Assembly: GCA_016783145.1 (NCBI GenBank)
Contig: JADHXD010000011.1
Span: 1 to 53,351 of the forward strand
DNA: 53,351 nt
Direction of reading: 5' to 3'
DNA from: Anaerolineae bacterium
GTDB lineage: Bacteria > Chloroflexota > Anaerolineae > JAFGEY01
In this document: positions 43,743 through 51,053 of the stretch, piece after piece
Layout of the letters: every line of letters starts with the position of its first letter
Position numbering within the stretch: position 1 is the first letter of the stretch
Program-made: the position numbers and the translations under genes
The notes under the pieces: model-generated
Databases searched by the model: none
Told to the model about the DNA's origin: nothing
The model's input: the letters and a program-made list of their open reading frames with translations, nothing else

Positions 43743-46226
43743 ATGTCTCAGGTCATACGAGAGGACTTTGCCGATATCCGGTGGCACGGTCACTGGATCT
43801 GGGTTCCAGAGGAAAAAGTCGAGCCAGGAAACCAGTTCCGCCCCTCTACGGAGCCGAGATCCGAGGCGCACGGTTTCTTTCGCCGTTCGTTTGCGCTCGA
43901 GGCAGTGCCCGAACGGGTGCCAGCACGGATGACGGCGGACTCGCGCTATGTGCTGTTCGCCAACGGGCGTGAGGTCTATCGCGGCCCGATCCGCTGCCAG
44001 CCGAGACGGATGCACTATGACCTGTTCGACCTGGCACCCTACCTGAAGCCAGGCCGCAACGTGATCGCCGTCTATGTCAAGTACTATGGCACGACCAAGG
44101 CGTTCTGGATGCCGGCGGTGCCCAATATGACCTTGGGTAAGAGCGGGGTCATGGTTTTTGAGGCCGACCTGGGCGGGGGCGAGTGGCTGATCAGCGATCC
44201 GAGCTGGAAGGCGAGAAAAGGTGAGGCCTGGACGGAGCTGGCGGAACGGGCGGAACTTGGCCCGGGCGGCGGCGTCCCACTGGAGATCGTAGATGGGGCA
44301 CGATATCCCTATGGCTGGCAGGAGCCCGATTTCGACGACAGCGGCTGGGGTCAGGCCAAGCCGATCCCAGCTGTGCATATCGGCGGCTTTGCGCGCACAC
44401 AACCACCCACCGATCCTTACGGCCCGCTCTACCCCAGGCCGATCGCGGCACTCGGAGGGCATGTCAGGCATCCGGCTGCCATCGAGATCTCCTACCTGCG
44501 CGGCAGCCTGGAGGGTGGAACGGCGGATCCCGTGGGACGCGTCGAGTCGACGATCGATATGGAGGTTGCCGAGCGCCTGCCCGTGGCCAGCGGGTTCCCG
44601 ATCGAGGTCGATCTAGGTAAGGGCGGCGTCTTCCGACTGGTCGTCGACATGGGGCGCATTGTCTCCGGGCTCGTGCTGTTCGCGCTCGACGCGCCAGCCG
44701 GTACCGTAGTGGATCTGGCATACAGGGAAGAGCCGCTCAGGGGCCGCTTCGACGTGCACAGTGGCACGTGCTATGTTGCACGCGGTGAGAACGACCTGTT
44801 CGAGGTCTTTGATTCGAACGGCTTCCGCTACGCCTACATGCTGGTGCACGGGGGCCGTGGCAAGGTCACAGTGACCGATCTCTCGGTCCGGGAGCAGCTC
44901 TACCCCTGGCAGGAGGGGGCGACGTTCTCGTGCAGTGACGACGGACTGAACACGATCTATCGGGCGGGGATCCGCACGGTGGAGCTCAACTCGCACGACG
45001 CGTTCCTCGACTGCCCGACGCGTGAGCAGCGCGCGTGGGTGGGGGACAGCGTGGTGCACCAGATGGTGCACCTGGCAACGAACCTCGACTGGCGGTTGGC
45101 CGTGCAGAACGTGGTCACGGGCAACTCGCCGCGCTACGACGGCATCCTGCCGATGAGCGTGGCCGGCGACATAGAATTCAGGGGTGGGCACACGATCCCC
45201 GACTGGGCGCTGCACTGGGTGCACGCGGTCCATAACCTCTATCGCTTCCTGGGCAACCGCGAGCTGATCGGGTCACTTCTGCCGACGGTGGAGCGCATCC
45301 TACGCTGGTACGCGCCGTTCCAGGCCGCGAACGGCCTGCTCAAGGATGTCGTCGAGTGGAATCTGATCGACTGGTCCAGCGTGATGACCGAAGACACCAG
45401 CGCCCTGATCAATGCGCTGTGGGGCCGAGGGCTGAAAGAGATGGGCGAGATGGCCGCGTGGCTGGAGCAGCGGGCCAGCCAGGGCTGGGCGGAGACGCGG
45501 TACGCGGAGGTAAAGGCGGGGTTCGAGGCCTTCTGGGATGAGGCGCGGGGCTCGTACATCGACCACATCGTCGCTGGGGAACAGCGTAAACCGATGAGCC
45601 AGCTCGCAGGGGCATTGGCGATCTGTGCCGGGCTGGCGCCCCGCAAGCGCGAAGGGCGAATCGTCGAGACAATCACCGACCCCGAGTCCCTGGTTGTTCG
45701 CTCCTGGACCGGCGGTATGGATGGCGAGTACTCGAGGAAAAAGATGCAGAAGCAGTTCCAGGGAATCTACGAGCCAGACTGGGACATCGAGACCGAGATC
45801 GTGCTCGCCGAACCGTTCATGAGCTACACGGTGCACGATGCCGTGGCCCTGGCGGGTCGGGCCGGCATGCTGCCCGAGCTCTACCGGCGCTGGTCAGAGT
45901 TCCTCGTCGATGGGTATGACACGATCGGAGAGTGCTGGGGCTGGGGGACGCACGTCCACGGCTGGAGCTGCACGCCGACGCGAGACATGGTCTTCTATAC
46001 ACTGGGTGTGCAACCAGCAGCGCCGGGCTATGCCTGCGCAAAAGTCGCCCCGCGCTTGGGCCCACTCGCCTGGGCCAAAGGTGCGGTGCCCACGCCGCAG
46101 GGGTTGATCCACATCCACGCTACGGCAGATGCGGTGCAGATCGAGTCGCCCGTTCCGGTGATCTTGGACCTCGAAGGCCAGCCCCAGCGCGAGCTCGATG
46201 CCGGGTCGCACGAGATATCGATCTAG
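43743..46226 (+). CDS. GH78-type alpha-L-rhamnosidase (copy B, short)
   Basis: 827-residue member of the rhamnosidase superfamily. N-terminal beta-domains include SRYVLFANGREVYRGPIRCQ, a carbohydrate-binding-like sandwich; the six-hairpin catalytic barrel holds LDCPTREQRAWVGD (residues 422-435), aligning with the DCPQRDERLGWTGD of copy A, and later GECWGWGTHVHGWSCTPTRD. It lacks the long C-terminal tail of copy A. GGGAGG lies eight bases before the ATG; the frame to 43647 is unsupported. The catalytic acids should be checked, since RDERLG is TREQRA here. A decayed close copy lies at 42145-42429. Confidence 0.85.
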   Translation: MSQVIREDFADIRWHGHWIWVPEEKVEPGNQFRPSTEPRSEAHGFFRRSFALEAVPERVPARMTADSRYVLFANGREVYRGPIRCQPRRMHYDLFDLAPYLKPGRNVIAVYVKYYGTTKAFWMPAVPNMTLGKSGVMVFEADLGGGEWLISDPSWKARKGEAWTELAERAELGPGGGVPLEIVDGARYPYGWQEPDFDDSGWGQAKPIPAVHIGGFARTQPPTDPYGPLYPRPIAALGGHVRHPAAIEISYLRGSLEGGTADPVGRVESTIDMEVAERLPVASGFPIEVDLGKGGVFRLVVDMGRIVSGLVLFALDAPAGTVVDLAYREEPLRGRFDVHSGTCYVARGENDLFEVFDSNGFRYAYMLVHGGRGKVTVTDLSVREQLYPWQEGATFSCSDDGLNTIYRAGIRTVELNSHDAFLDCPTREQRAWVGDSVVHQMVHLATNLDWRLAVQNVVTGNSPRYDGILPMSVAGDIEFRGGHTIPDWALHWVHAVHNLYRFLGNRELIGSLLPTVERILRWYAPFQAANGLLKDVVEWNLIDWSSVMTEDTSALINALWGRGLKEMGEMAAWLEQRASQGWAETRYAEVKAGFEAFWDEARGSYIDHIVAGEQRKPMSQLAGALAICAGLAPRKREGRIVETITDPESLVVRSWTGGMDGEYSRKKMQKQFQGIYEPDWDIETEIVLAEPFMSYTVHDAVALAGRAGMLPELYRRWSEFLVDGYDTIGECWGWGTHVHGWSCTPTRDMVFYTLGVQPAAPGYACAKVAPRLGPLAWAKGAVPTPQGLIHIHATADAVQIESPVPVILDLEGQPQRELDAGSHEISI

Positions 46227-46247
46227 CGAGGGAGGCAGGCAGGCTCG

Positions 46248-46310
46248 ATGGACGTCGAGATGCTCAAGGCCGAGTACGGCAACAAAGTAGCCTTTGTCGG
46301 CGGTTGCCGG
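46248..46310 (+). pseudogene. Short relic of a second URO-D-like gene
   Basis: MDVEMLKAEYGNKVAFVGG aligns with MDPQQLKDQWGDEIVFWGG of the URO-D-like protein at 42465-43634. The resemblance stops after about 20 codons; the frame then runs into the rsmD start. It looks like a leftover from a once-repeated URO-D/GH78 cassette. Short, so only moderately sure. Confidence 0.5.
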
Positions 46311-46357
46311 AGAGGGAACCGCACGTCCCGGGCGACGTCATTCGAGGAACATTCCCT

Positions 46358-46906
46358 ATGCGCGTGATCGCAGGCAGGGCAAAAGGCAGAACGCTCAAGC
46401 CAGTCCCCGGTGAAGGAACCCGTCCGATCACCGATCGGGTCAAAGAATCCCTGTTCAACATTCTCAGTTGGCGCCTTCCAGGCTGCCGCTTCCTGGACCT
46501 CTTTGCCGGAACGGGTAGCGTGGGCATCGAGGCTCTCAGCCAGGGGGCCCAAGAGGCGGTTCTCGTTGAAAAGGCCGCCAAGGCCGTCCGCACGGTGCAC
46601 GAGAACCTGCGCATCACCGGCCTGGGCCCCCTGGCACGAGTGGTACGCGACGATGTCTTTCGATTCATCACCCAAACAGAGGAGCAGTTCGACATCATCT
46701 ACATCGCCCCGCCACAGTACCAGGGCCTGTGGTCCAAGACGCTCCTGGCCCTCGACGAGCGCCCTCTCTGTGCCCCGGACGGCCTCGTCGTCGTCCAGAT
46801 TTTCCCCAAGGAGTTCGAACCGCTCCCTCTGAAGCAGCACGTCCTCGCCGACCAGCGCAGGTACGGCAGCACGATGCTGTGTTTCTACGAATGCAACCCT
46901 TCTTGA
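46358..46906 (+). CDS. rsmD: 16S rRNA (guanine-N2) methyltransferase RsmD
   Basis: 182-residue SAM-dependent methyltransferase that modifies G966 of 16S rRNA. It has MRVIAGRAKGRTLKPVPGEG, RPITDRVKESLFNIL and the SAM loop FLDLFAGTGSVGIEALS. The catalytic DPPY/NPPY motif reads IYIAPPQYQGLW, so the first acidic residue is Ala and the motif Tyr is displaced by Gln. GAGGAA precedes the ATG; the open frame to 45932 is inside the rhamnosidase gene. It is unrelated to the rhamnoside genes by function. Confidence 0.92.
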   Translation: MRVIAGRAKGRTLKPVPGEGTRPITDRVKESLFNILSWRLPGCRFLDLFAGTGSVGIEALSQGAQEAVLVEKAAKAVRTVHENLRITGLGPLARVVRDDVFRFITQTEEQFDIIYIAPPQYQGLWSKTLLALDERPLCAPDGLVVVQIFPKEFEPLPLKQHVLADQRRYGSTMLCFYECNPS

Positions 46907-46948
46907 CGCTTTTCGTCTTCATACAAGATCCTCTTGACGAAATTCGTC
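46905..46948. promoter_or_regulatory. Two GACG-N5-CGTC operators before the Lrp-receiver gene
   Basis: GACGCTTTTCGTC (46905-46917) and GACGAAATTCGTC (46936-46948), centres 31 bases (three helix turns) apart. The second overlaps the -35 and spacer of the promoter at 46934-46962. A half site GACGAAAAG follows the -10 at 46968. Phased multiple sites fit the octameric Lrp/AsnC regulator encoded just downstream, so autoregulation is likely. Confidence 0.6.
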
Positions 46949-46962
46949 CTATATGGTATAAT
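46934..46962 (+). promoter_or_regulatory. Promoter of the Lrp-receiver / NuoEF gene run
   Basis: TTGACG (46934-46939), 17 bases, then a perfect TATAAT (46957-46962); 5/6 and 6/6 to consensus. Transcription should start near 46969, about 20 bases before the ATG. Confidence 0.8.
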
Positions 46963-46988
46963 TGGGGACGAAAAGAGGCGAGAGACGT

Positions 46989-47855
46989 ATGGGGATCGAC
47001 GACCTGGATCGAGACATCATCAGAGCGCTTCAGCAGAATGGGCGACGCACGAACGTCGAGATCGCCCGCGACCTGGGCGTTGCCGAAAGCACGGTCCGCA
47101 AGCGGCTCGACCGGCTGCTTCAGGACGGATGGGTGCACATCGTCGCCATCCCCAATTTGGGGGCCGTCGGGTTTACTGTCCAGGCGATGGTCCTCCTCCA
47201 GGTCGAACTGGCCTACGTGGAGCGGGTCGCCAATCAGTTGGCATCTTTTCCGCAGGTCCGGACCGTGACCTATACCACGGGCGAGTATGCGCTGATCGTC
47301 GAGGCTGTGTTCGAGAACAATGAGGCGCTGCTGCACTTTCTCTCCACTCAGGTCGCCTCACTGCCCGGCATCGACAGGACCACCACCGTGCACATCCTGC
47401 AAGAGGTCAAGGCGTGCCACCAGTGGCAGATCCCCCTGCCACCGTCCCCCACGGTCCTGATCGTGGACGACGATCCCGACTTTATCGAGGTCACGCGCCT
47501 CGTGCTCGAGCGCAACGGATACACCGTGCTGAGCGCTGCGGATGGAGATGCCGGTGTCCACGTTCTGCAGACACAGCACCCCGACTTGGTCATCCTCGAT
47601 GTGATGATGAACAGCTTGCTCGAAGGGCTTAGCACAACCCAGACCATCCGCGCCAACGAGGACACCCAGAGTACGCCCATCCTGATGGTCTCATCGATCA
47701 CCAGCTCCGAGTATGCGGATTCCTTTCCGACTGACGAGTACGTGCCGGTGGATAACTTTGTGTCCAAACCCGTCGCTCCTGAAGCGTTGTTAAGAGAGAT
47801 TCAGCGCCTACTAGACCACAGAAACTCCCCGAGAGCACAAAGGAGGCCGAGATGA
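46989..47855 (+). CDS. Lrp/AsnC-type regulator fused to a receiver domain
   Basis: 288-residue fusion. Residues 1-60 are an AsnC winged helix-turn-helix (LDRDIIRALQQNGRRTNVEI, LGVAESTVRKRLDRLLQDGW), 65-145 a RAM ligand-binding domain, and about 158-275 a two-component receiver with the acidic pair (LIVDDDPDF), phospho-acceptor Asp (VILDVMM), Ser switch (MVSSI) and Lys (FVSKPV). The ATG at 46989 is chosen over the open frame to 46962, which lies on the -10. Its TGA overlaps the next receiver gene as ATGA. Lrp-type regulators normally sense amino acids; phosphorylation control of one is unusual. No kinase is present nearby. Confidence 0.87.
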   Translation: MGIDDLDRDIIRALQQNGRRTNVEIARDLGVAESTVRKRLDRLLQDGWVHIVAIPNLGAVGFTVQAMVLLQVELAYVERVANQLASFPQVRTVTYTTGEYALIVEAVFENNEALLHFLSTQVASLPGIDRTTTVHILQEVKACHQWQIPLPPSPTVLIVDDDPDFIEVTRLVLERNGYTVLSAADGDAGVHVLQTQHPDLVILDVMMNSLLEGLSTTQTIRANEDTQSTPILMVSSITSSEYADSFPTDEYVPVDNFVSKPVAPEALLREIQRLLDHRNSPRAQRRPR

Positions 47856-48226
47856 CAAAGGTGATGGTCGTGGACGATGACCCGGACTTTGTAGAGATCG
47901 TCAGCATCATCCTCAGAAAGGAAGGCTATGAAATCGACTCAGCCGCCGATGGCGACGCAGCGCTGACCAAGATGCGCGCATCTCCCCCGGACATCGCCCT
48001 GCTGGATGTGATGATGTCCACCGTCCTCGATGGCGTGAACGTAAGCTTTGCGATGTCCGAGGACCCACAGCTCAAGAGCGTGCCCATCGTGATGATCTCT
48101 TCCATTCCAGACTCTCCCAACGCGGACCAGTTCCCTACGGACGAATACGTGCCCATCGCCGCCTGGATCACCAAACCCGCCCAGCCGGATCACTTGCTCA
48201 AGACGGTCAAGCGCCTGGTCAGCTGA
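47852..48226 (+). CDS. Stand-alone response regulator receiver protein
   Basis: 124-residue single receiver domain without output domain. It has VMVVDDDPDF, phospho-acceptor Asp in ALLDVMM, MISSI and Lys in ITKPA. After DVMM the usual Pro-G-M-D-G is replaced by STVLDGVNVS, and a FPTDEYVP segment precedes the Lys strand; both features recur in the three other receivers of this run. Translation is coupled to the Lrp-receiver fusion. It probably passes or holds phosphate, or acts by protein contact. Confidence 0.9.
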   Translation: MTKVMVVDDDPDFVEIVSIILRKEGYEIDSAADGDAALTKMRASPPDIALLDVMMSTVLDGVNVSFAMSEDPQLKSVPIVMISSIPDSPNADQFPTDEYVPIAAWITKPAQPDHLLKTVKRLVS

Positions 48227-48294
48227 TCGACCGGGCACGGAAATCATCGCTAGAACCGGCGGGTATGCCCGCCAGAACCAGGAGGAAAGCGAAC

Positions 48295-48702
48295 GTGAGT
48301 GAGCGCAAGCGCATCGTGTTGATTGACGACGATCCGGATTTCGCCGAGTATGCGCGAATTGTGCTCGAGTCGGCATCCCATGAGCTGCTCACAGCGCCGG
48401 ATGCGGCCAGTGGCCTTGATCTGATCAGAGAGACCACGCCCGACCTCATCATTACCGACGTGATGATGTCCTACACCCTGGAAGGGGTCGGCGTGACCGA
48501 GCAGATTCGCGCCGACGCCGAGTTGGCCAAGATCCCGGTCCTCGTGATCAGCGCCATCGCCCGCACGCCAGATGCTGACATCTTTCCCGAGAGCGCGCGC
48601 CCTGCCAGCGATGGCTTTTTGACCAAACCCGTTCTCCCAGAGACGCTGCTTGCTGCCGTGAATAACTGCTTGAGCAGTGACAGCGCCTGTAGATTGGCCT
48701 GA
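48295..48702 (+). CDS. Stand-alone response regulator receiver protein
   Basis: 135-residue receiver with VLIDDDPDF, Asp in LIITDVMM, VISAI and Lys in FLTKPV. It is the most divergent of the four (DVMMSYTLEGVGVT; FPESARPAS in place of FPTDEYVP). The GTG at 48295 is chosen because AGGAGG lies nine bases upstream; the ATG at 48265 lies within a small hairpin (GGCGGG-TATG-CCCGCC at 48259-48274) and has no ribosome site. It lies 44 bases before nuoE. Confidence 0.87.
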   Translation: MSERKRIVLIDDDPDFAEYARIVLESASHELLTAPDAASGLDLIRETTPDLIITDVMMSYTLEGVGVTEQIRADAELAKIPVLVISAIARTPDADIFPESARPASDGFLTKPVLPETLLAAVNNCLSSDSACRLA

Positions 48703-48746
48703 TCAGCAAGAACAGACTCGTTTCTTCACTTCAGACAGGAGGCACT

Positions 48747-49205
48747 ATGTCGCAAGAAAGAGGATTCCGCGATCCCGCTACGCAGTCAATGATGCTCACT
48801 GCTCTCTACATCGCGCAGGAGCAGTACGGGCACCTGAACGCAGAGGCGATAGAGCGGGTAGCAGGCAGGTTGGACTTGCCCGTGTCCCAGGTCTATTCGA
48901 CAGCCAGCTTTTACTCTCTCTTTCACGTTCAGCCCAAGGCCAAGTACCACTTGCAGATCTGCGAGGGGTTGTCTTGTGCGTTATGTGGGGGAGGGGATGC
49001 GTTGATCGAGTACCTGGAGGGTAAACTGGGCATCACTGCAGGAGAGAGCACCCCAGACGACCTCTTTAGCCTGGAAGTCGTGCAGTGCCTGGCTTCGTGC
49101 GGCACCTCGCCGGCGATGCGAGTCAACGACGAGCTGTACGAAGACCTGAACTTTGACAAGGTGGACCGGTTGCTGGATCAACTGGCCGGGAGAGCAGGAG
49201 AATGA
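48747..49205 (+). CDS. nuoE: NADH dehydrogenase / hydrogenase NuoE-like 2Fe-2S subunit
   Basis: 152-residue thioredoxin-fold subunit that carries a 2Fe-2S cluster. Ligands are a CxxxxC pair (CEGLSC) and a CxxxC pair (CLASC). The helical N-terminus (MMLTALYIAQEQYGHLNAEA) and VYSTASFYSLFHVQPKAKYH are family-typical. AGGAGG precedes the ATG. It overlaps nuoF by four bases (ATGA). In complex I, in NAD-linked formate dehydrogenases and in bifurcating hydrogenases this subunit works with NuoF; the absence of NuoG or other complex I genes here leaves the enzyme type open. Confidence 0.93.
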   Translation: MSQERGFRDPATQSMMLTALYIAQEQYGHLNAEAIERVAGRLDLPVSQVYSTASFYSLFHVQPKAKYHLQICEGLSCALCGGGDALIEYLEGKLGITAGESTPDDLFSLEVVQCLASCGTSPAMRVNDELYEDLNFDKVDRLLDQLAGRAGE

Positions 49206-50470
49206 GCACCCAATTCGAACCGATCCTGACGCGAAACGTTGGCGTCCCCAACTCGGAAAAGATCGACGTGTACGTGGAGCGAGGAGGATACACCGCCCTG
49301 AGAAAAGCCCTCAAGATGTCTCCGGACGAACTGACCGCCGAAGTCCGGGAATCCGGACTGCGTGGTCGTGGCGGCGCGGGTTTCCCCGCCGGTCTGAAGT
49401 GGGGGTTTATGCCCAGAGGAGACCAGACCAAGTACGTATGCATCAATACGGACGAGGGGGAACCGGGCACCTTTAAGGATCGCCTCCTGGTCGAGCACGA
49501 CCCACACGCGATCATCGAGGGCACGATCATTGCCGCCTACGCAGTGAACGCCCACAGGGCGTTCGTCTACATCCGGGGCGAGTTCTTCCTGGGCATCAAG
49601 AGATGGATCAAGGCCATCGACGATGCGTACCGGCATGGCTTCCTGGGCCAGAATATCCTGGGCAGTGGGTTCGACATCGATCTTTCGGTCCACCGAGGCG
49701 CGGGTGCCTACATCTGCGGGGAAGAGACGGCGCTGATCAACTCTCTGGAAGGCAAGCGCGGCGAGCCACGCCTCAAGCCTCCCTATCCAGCGCAGATCGG
49801 TCTGTGGGGCAAGCCCACGTTGGTGCACAACGTGGAGACATTGGCCAATGTCCCCCCGATCGTCGACCGGGGCGCGGCCTGGTTCAGATCCATCGGCACC
49901 GAGAGAAGCTCCGGCCCCAAGCTGTTCTGTATCAGCGGGCACGTGCGCCAGCGGGGCAACTACGAACTCCCGTTGGGCACTCCACTGAGAGAGATCATCT
50001 ACGAACACGCGGGCGGAATGCGCGGCAGCAAGCCGTTCAAAGCCGTCATTCCTGGCGGCGCATCCACGCCTGTGCTCACCGCAGAGCACCTGGACACGCC
50101 GATGGACTTTGAGTCGGTTATGGCAGCCGGGTCGATGTTGGGCACCGGGGCGATCATTGTGATGGAAGAGGGCACCGACATGGTCAAGGTCGCGCAGCGG
50201 ATCATGCGCTTCTTTATGCACGAGTCATGCGGGAGGTGTACCCCCTGCCGTGCAGGAAGCAGCCAGCTCGTGGCTACCCTGGACCGGATCGTGGGTGGCA
50301 AAGGCAAGCAGGGAGACATTGAGCTGCTGGAGGACATCTGTGGGCACATCATCGGCAACACATTCTGCCCGATGGGCGATGCCGAGGTGAACCCCGTGCT
50401 CTCGACGCTCAAGCACTTCCGGAACGAGTACGAGCACTATGTCGAACACAAGCGCCCAATCAGCGCGTGA
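49202..50470 (+). CDS. nuoF: NADH dehydrogenase / hydrogenase NuoF-like FMN and NADH-binding subunit
   Basis: 422-residue flavoprotein that takes electrons from NADH (or reduces NAD). It holds LRGRGGAGFPAGLKWGF (FMN site), NTDEGEPGTFKDR, GAGAYICGEETALINSLEG and the 4Fe-4S ligands ESCGRCTPCRAG with a fourth Cys in NTFCPMGD. Full length for NuoF without the HydB-type N- or C-terminal ferredoxin extension. The next gene is a receiver protein 33 bases downstream, not nuoG. I infer that NuoEF form a diaphorase used by a partner encoded elsewhere or by the regulators around it. Confidence 0.95.
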   Translation: MSTQFEPILTRNVGVPNSEKIDVYVERGGYTALRKALKMSPDELTAEVRESGLRGRGGAGFPAGLKWGFMPRGDQTKYVCINTDEGEPGTFKDRLLVEHDPHAIIEGTIIAAYAVNAHRAFVYIRGEFFLGIKRWIKAIDDAYRHGFLGQNILGSGFDIDLSVHRGAGAYICGEETALINSLEGKRGEPRLKPPYPAQIGLWGKPTLVHNVETLANVPPIVDRGAAWFRSIGTERSSGPKLFCISGHVRQRGNYELPLGTPLREIIYEHAGGMRGSKPFKAVIPGGASTPVLTAEHLDTPMDFESVMAAGSMLGTGAIIVMEEGTDMVKVAQRIMRFFMHESCGRCTPCRAGSSQLVATLDRIVGGKGKQGDIELLEDICGHIIGNTFCPMGDAEVNPVLSTLKHFRNEYEHYVEHKRPISA

Positions 50471-50503
50471 CACAAGCAGCGCAAGACCTTGAAGGAGATC
50501 AAG

Positions 50504-50878
50504 ATGAGTAAAATCCTGGTCGTAGACGACGATCCCGACTTTGTAGAAACGATGCGCATTGTCCTGGAAAACGCAGGATATCAGGTCATCAGCGCGGCCG
50601 ACGGAGATGAGAGTCTGCAGGTGATCCGCGCTCAGAAACCGGATCTCATCATCCTGGATGTGATCATGTCCAGCCTTCTGGATGGGCTGAACGTCAGCCA
50701 GCAGCTACAGGACGATCCAGAGCACAAGGACATTCCCATCGTGATGGTCACATCTATCGCCAACACGGACTATGCGGCACTGTTTCCCACAGACGAATAC
50801 GTCCACATCGACGCATTTATGACCAAGCCCGTCCTTCCCGAGCAGTTGATCGCGCAGGTAAAGAGACTGCTGGCCTGA
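50504..50878 (+). CDS. Stand-alone response regulator receiver protein
   Basis: 124-residue receiver closest to the one at 47852-48226. It has ILVVDDDPDFVETMRIVLEN, Asp in LIILDVIM, MVTSI, FPTDEYVH and Lys in FMTKPV. After the Asp it reads DVIMSSLLDGLNVS, the same atypical loop. The ATG at 50504 follows AAGGAG; the frame back to 50489 has no ribosome site. A terminator follows 65 bases after the stop, closing the run that began at 46989. Confidence 0.9.
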   Translation: MSKILVVDDDPDFVETMRIVLENAGYQVISAADGDESLQVIRAQKPDLIILDVIMSSLLDGLNVSQQLQDDPEHKDIPIVMVTSIANTDYAALFPTDEYVHIDAFMTKPVLPEQLIAQVKRLLA

Positions 50879-50942
50879 TCTCCCGGCGCAGAAAGGCCGC
50901 ATCTCTGCAGCGCGTCGGGGGACACCGTGTACGGTCCGTCGC

Positions 50943-50973
50943 AAAAGCGAGGCTCGCTGAGAGCCTCGCTTTT
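50943..50973 (+). terminator. Intrinsic terminator after the NuoEF-receiver run
   Basis: AAAAGCGAGGCTC (50943-50955), loop GCTGA, GAGCCTCGCTTTT (50961-50973): a perfect 13-base stem ending in four T and followed by CCCTT. Confidence 0.8.
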
Positions 50974-50995
50974 CCCTTCAGCCGGGGGAGCAGCT

Positions 50996-51023
50996 TTGGT
51001 TTTTCGGCCTTCGATGGTACAAT
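50996..51023 (+). promoter_or_regulatory. Weak promoter for the GT39-type gene
   Basis: TTGGTT (50996-51001), 16 bases, TACAAT (51018-51023). The -10 is good and the -35 is poor (3/6). Confidence 0.4.
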
Positions 51024-51053
51024 GTGCTCGGTTTGGACTGTGCTGCCGACCGG

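Noticed and set aside
45932-46357. 142-residue N-terminal extension of RsmD
   Set aside because: It lies inside the rhamnosidase B gene; RsmD homologs begin at MRVIAGR, which has GAGGAA upstream.
48259-48274. Small hairpin GGCGGG-TATG-CCCGCC as a terminator between receiver genes
   Set aside because: Only six base pairs and no T-run; it may affect translation but not termination.
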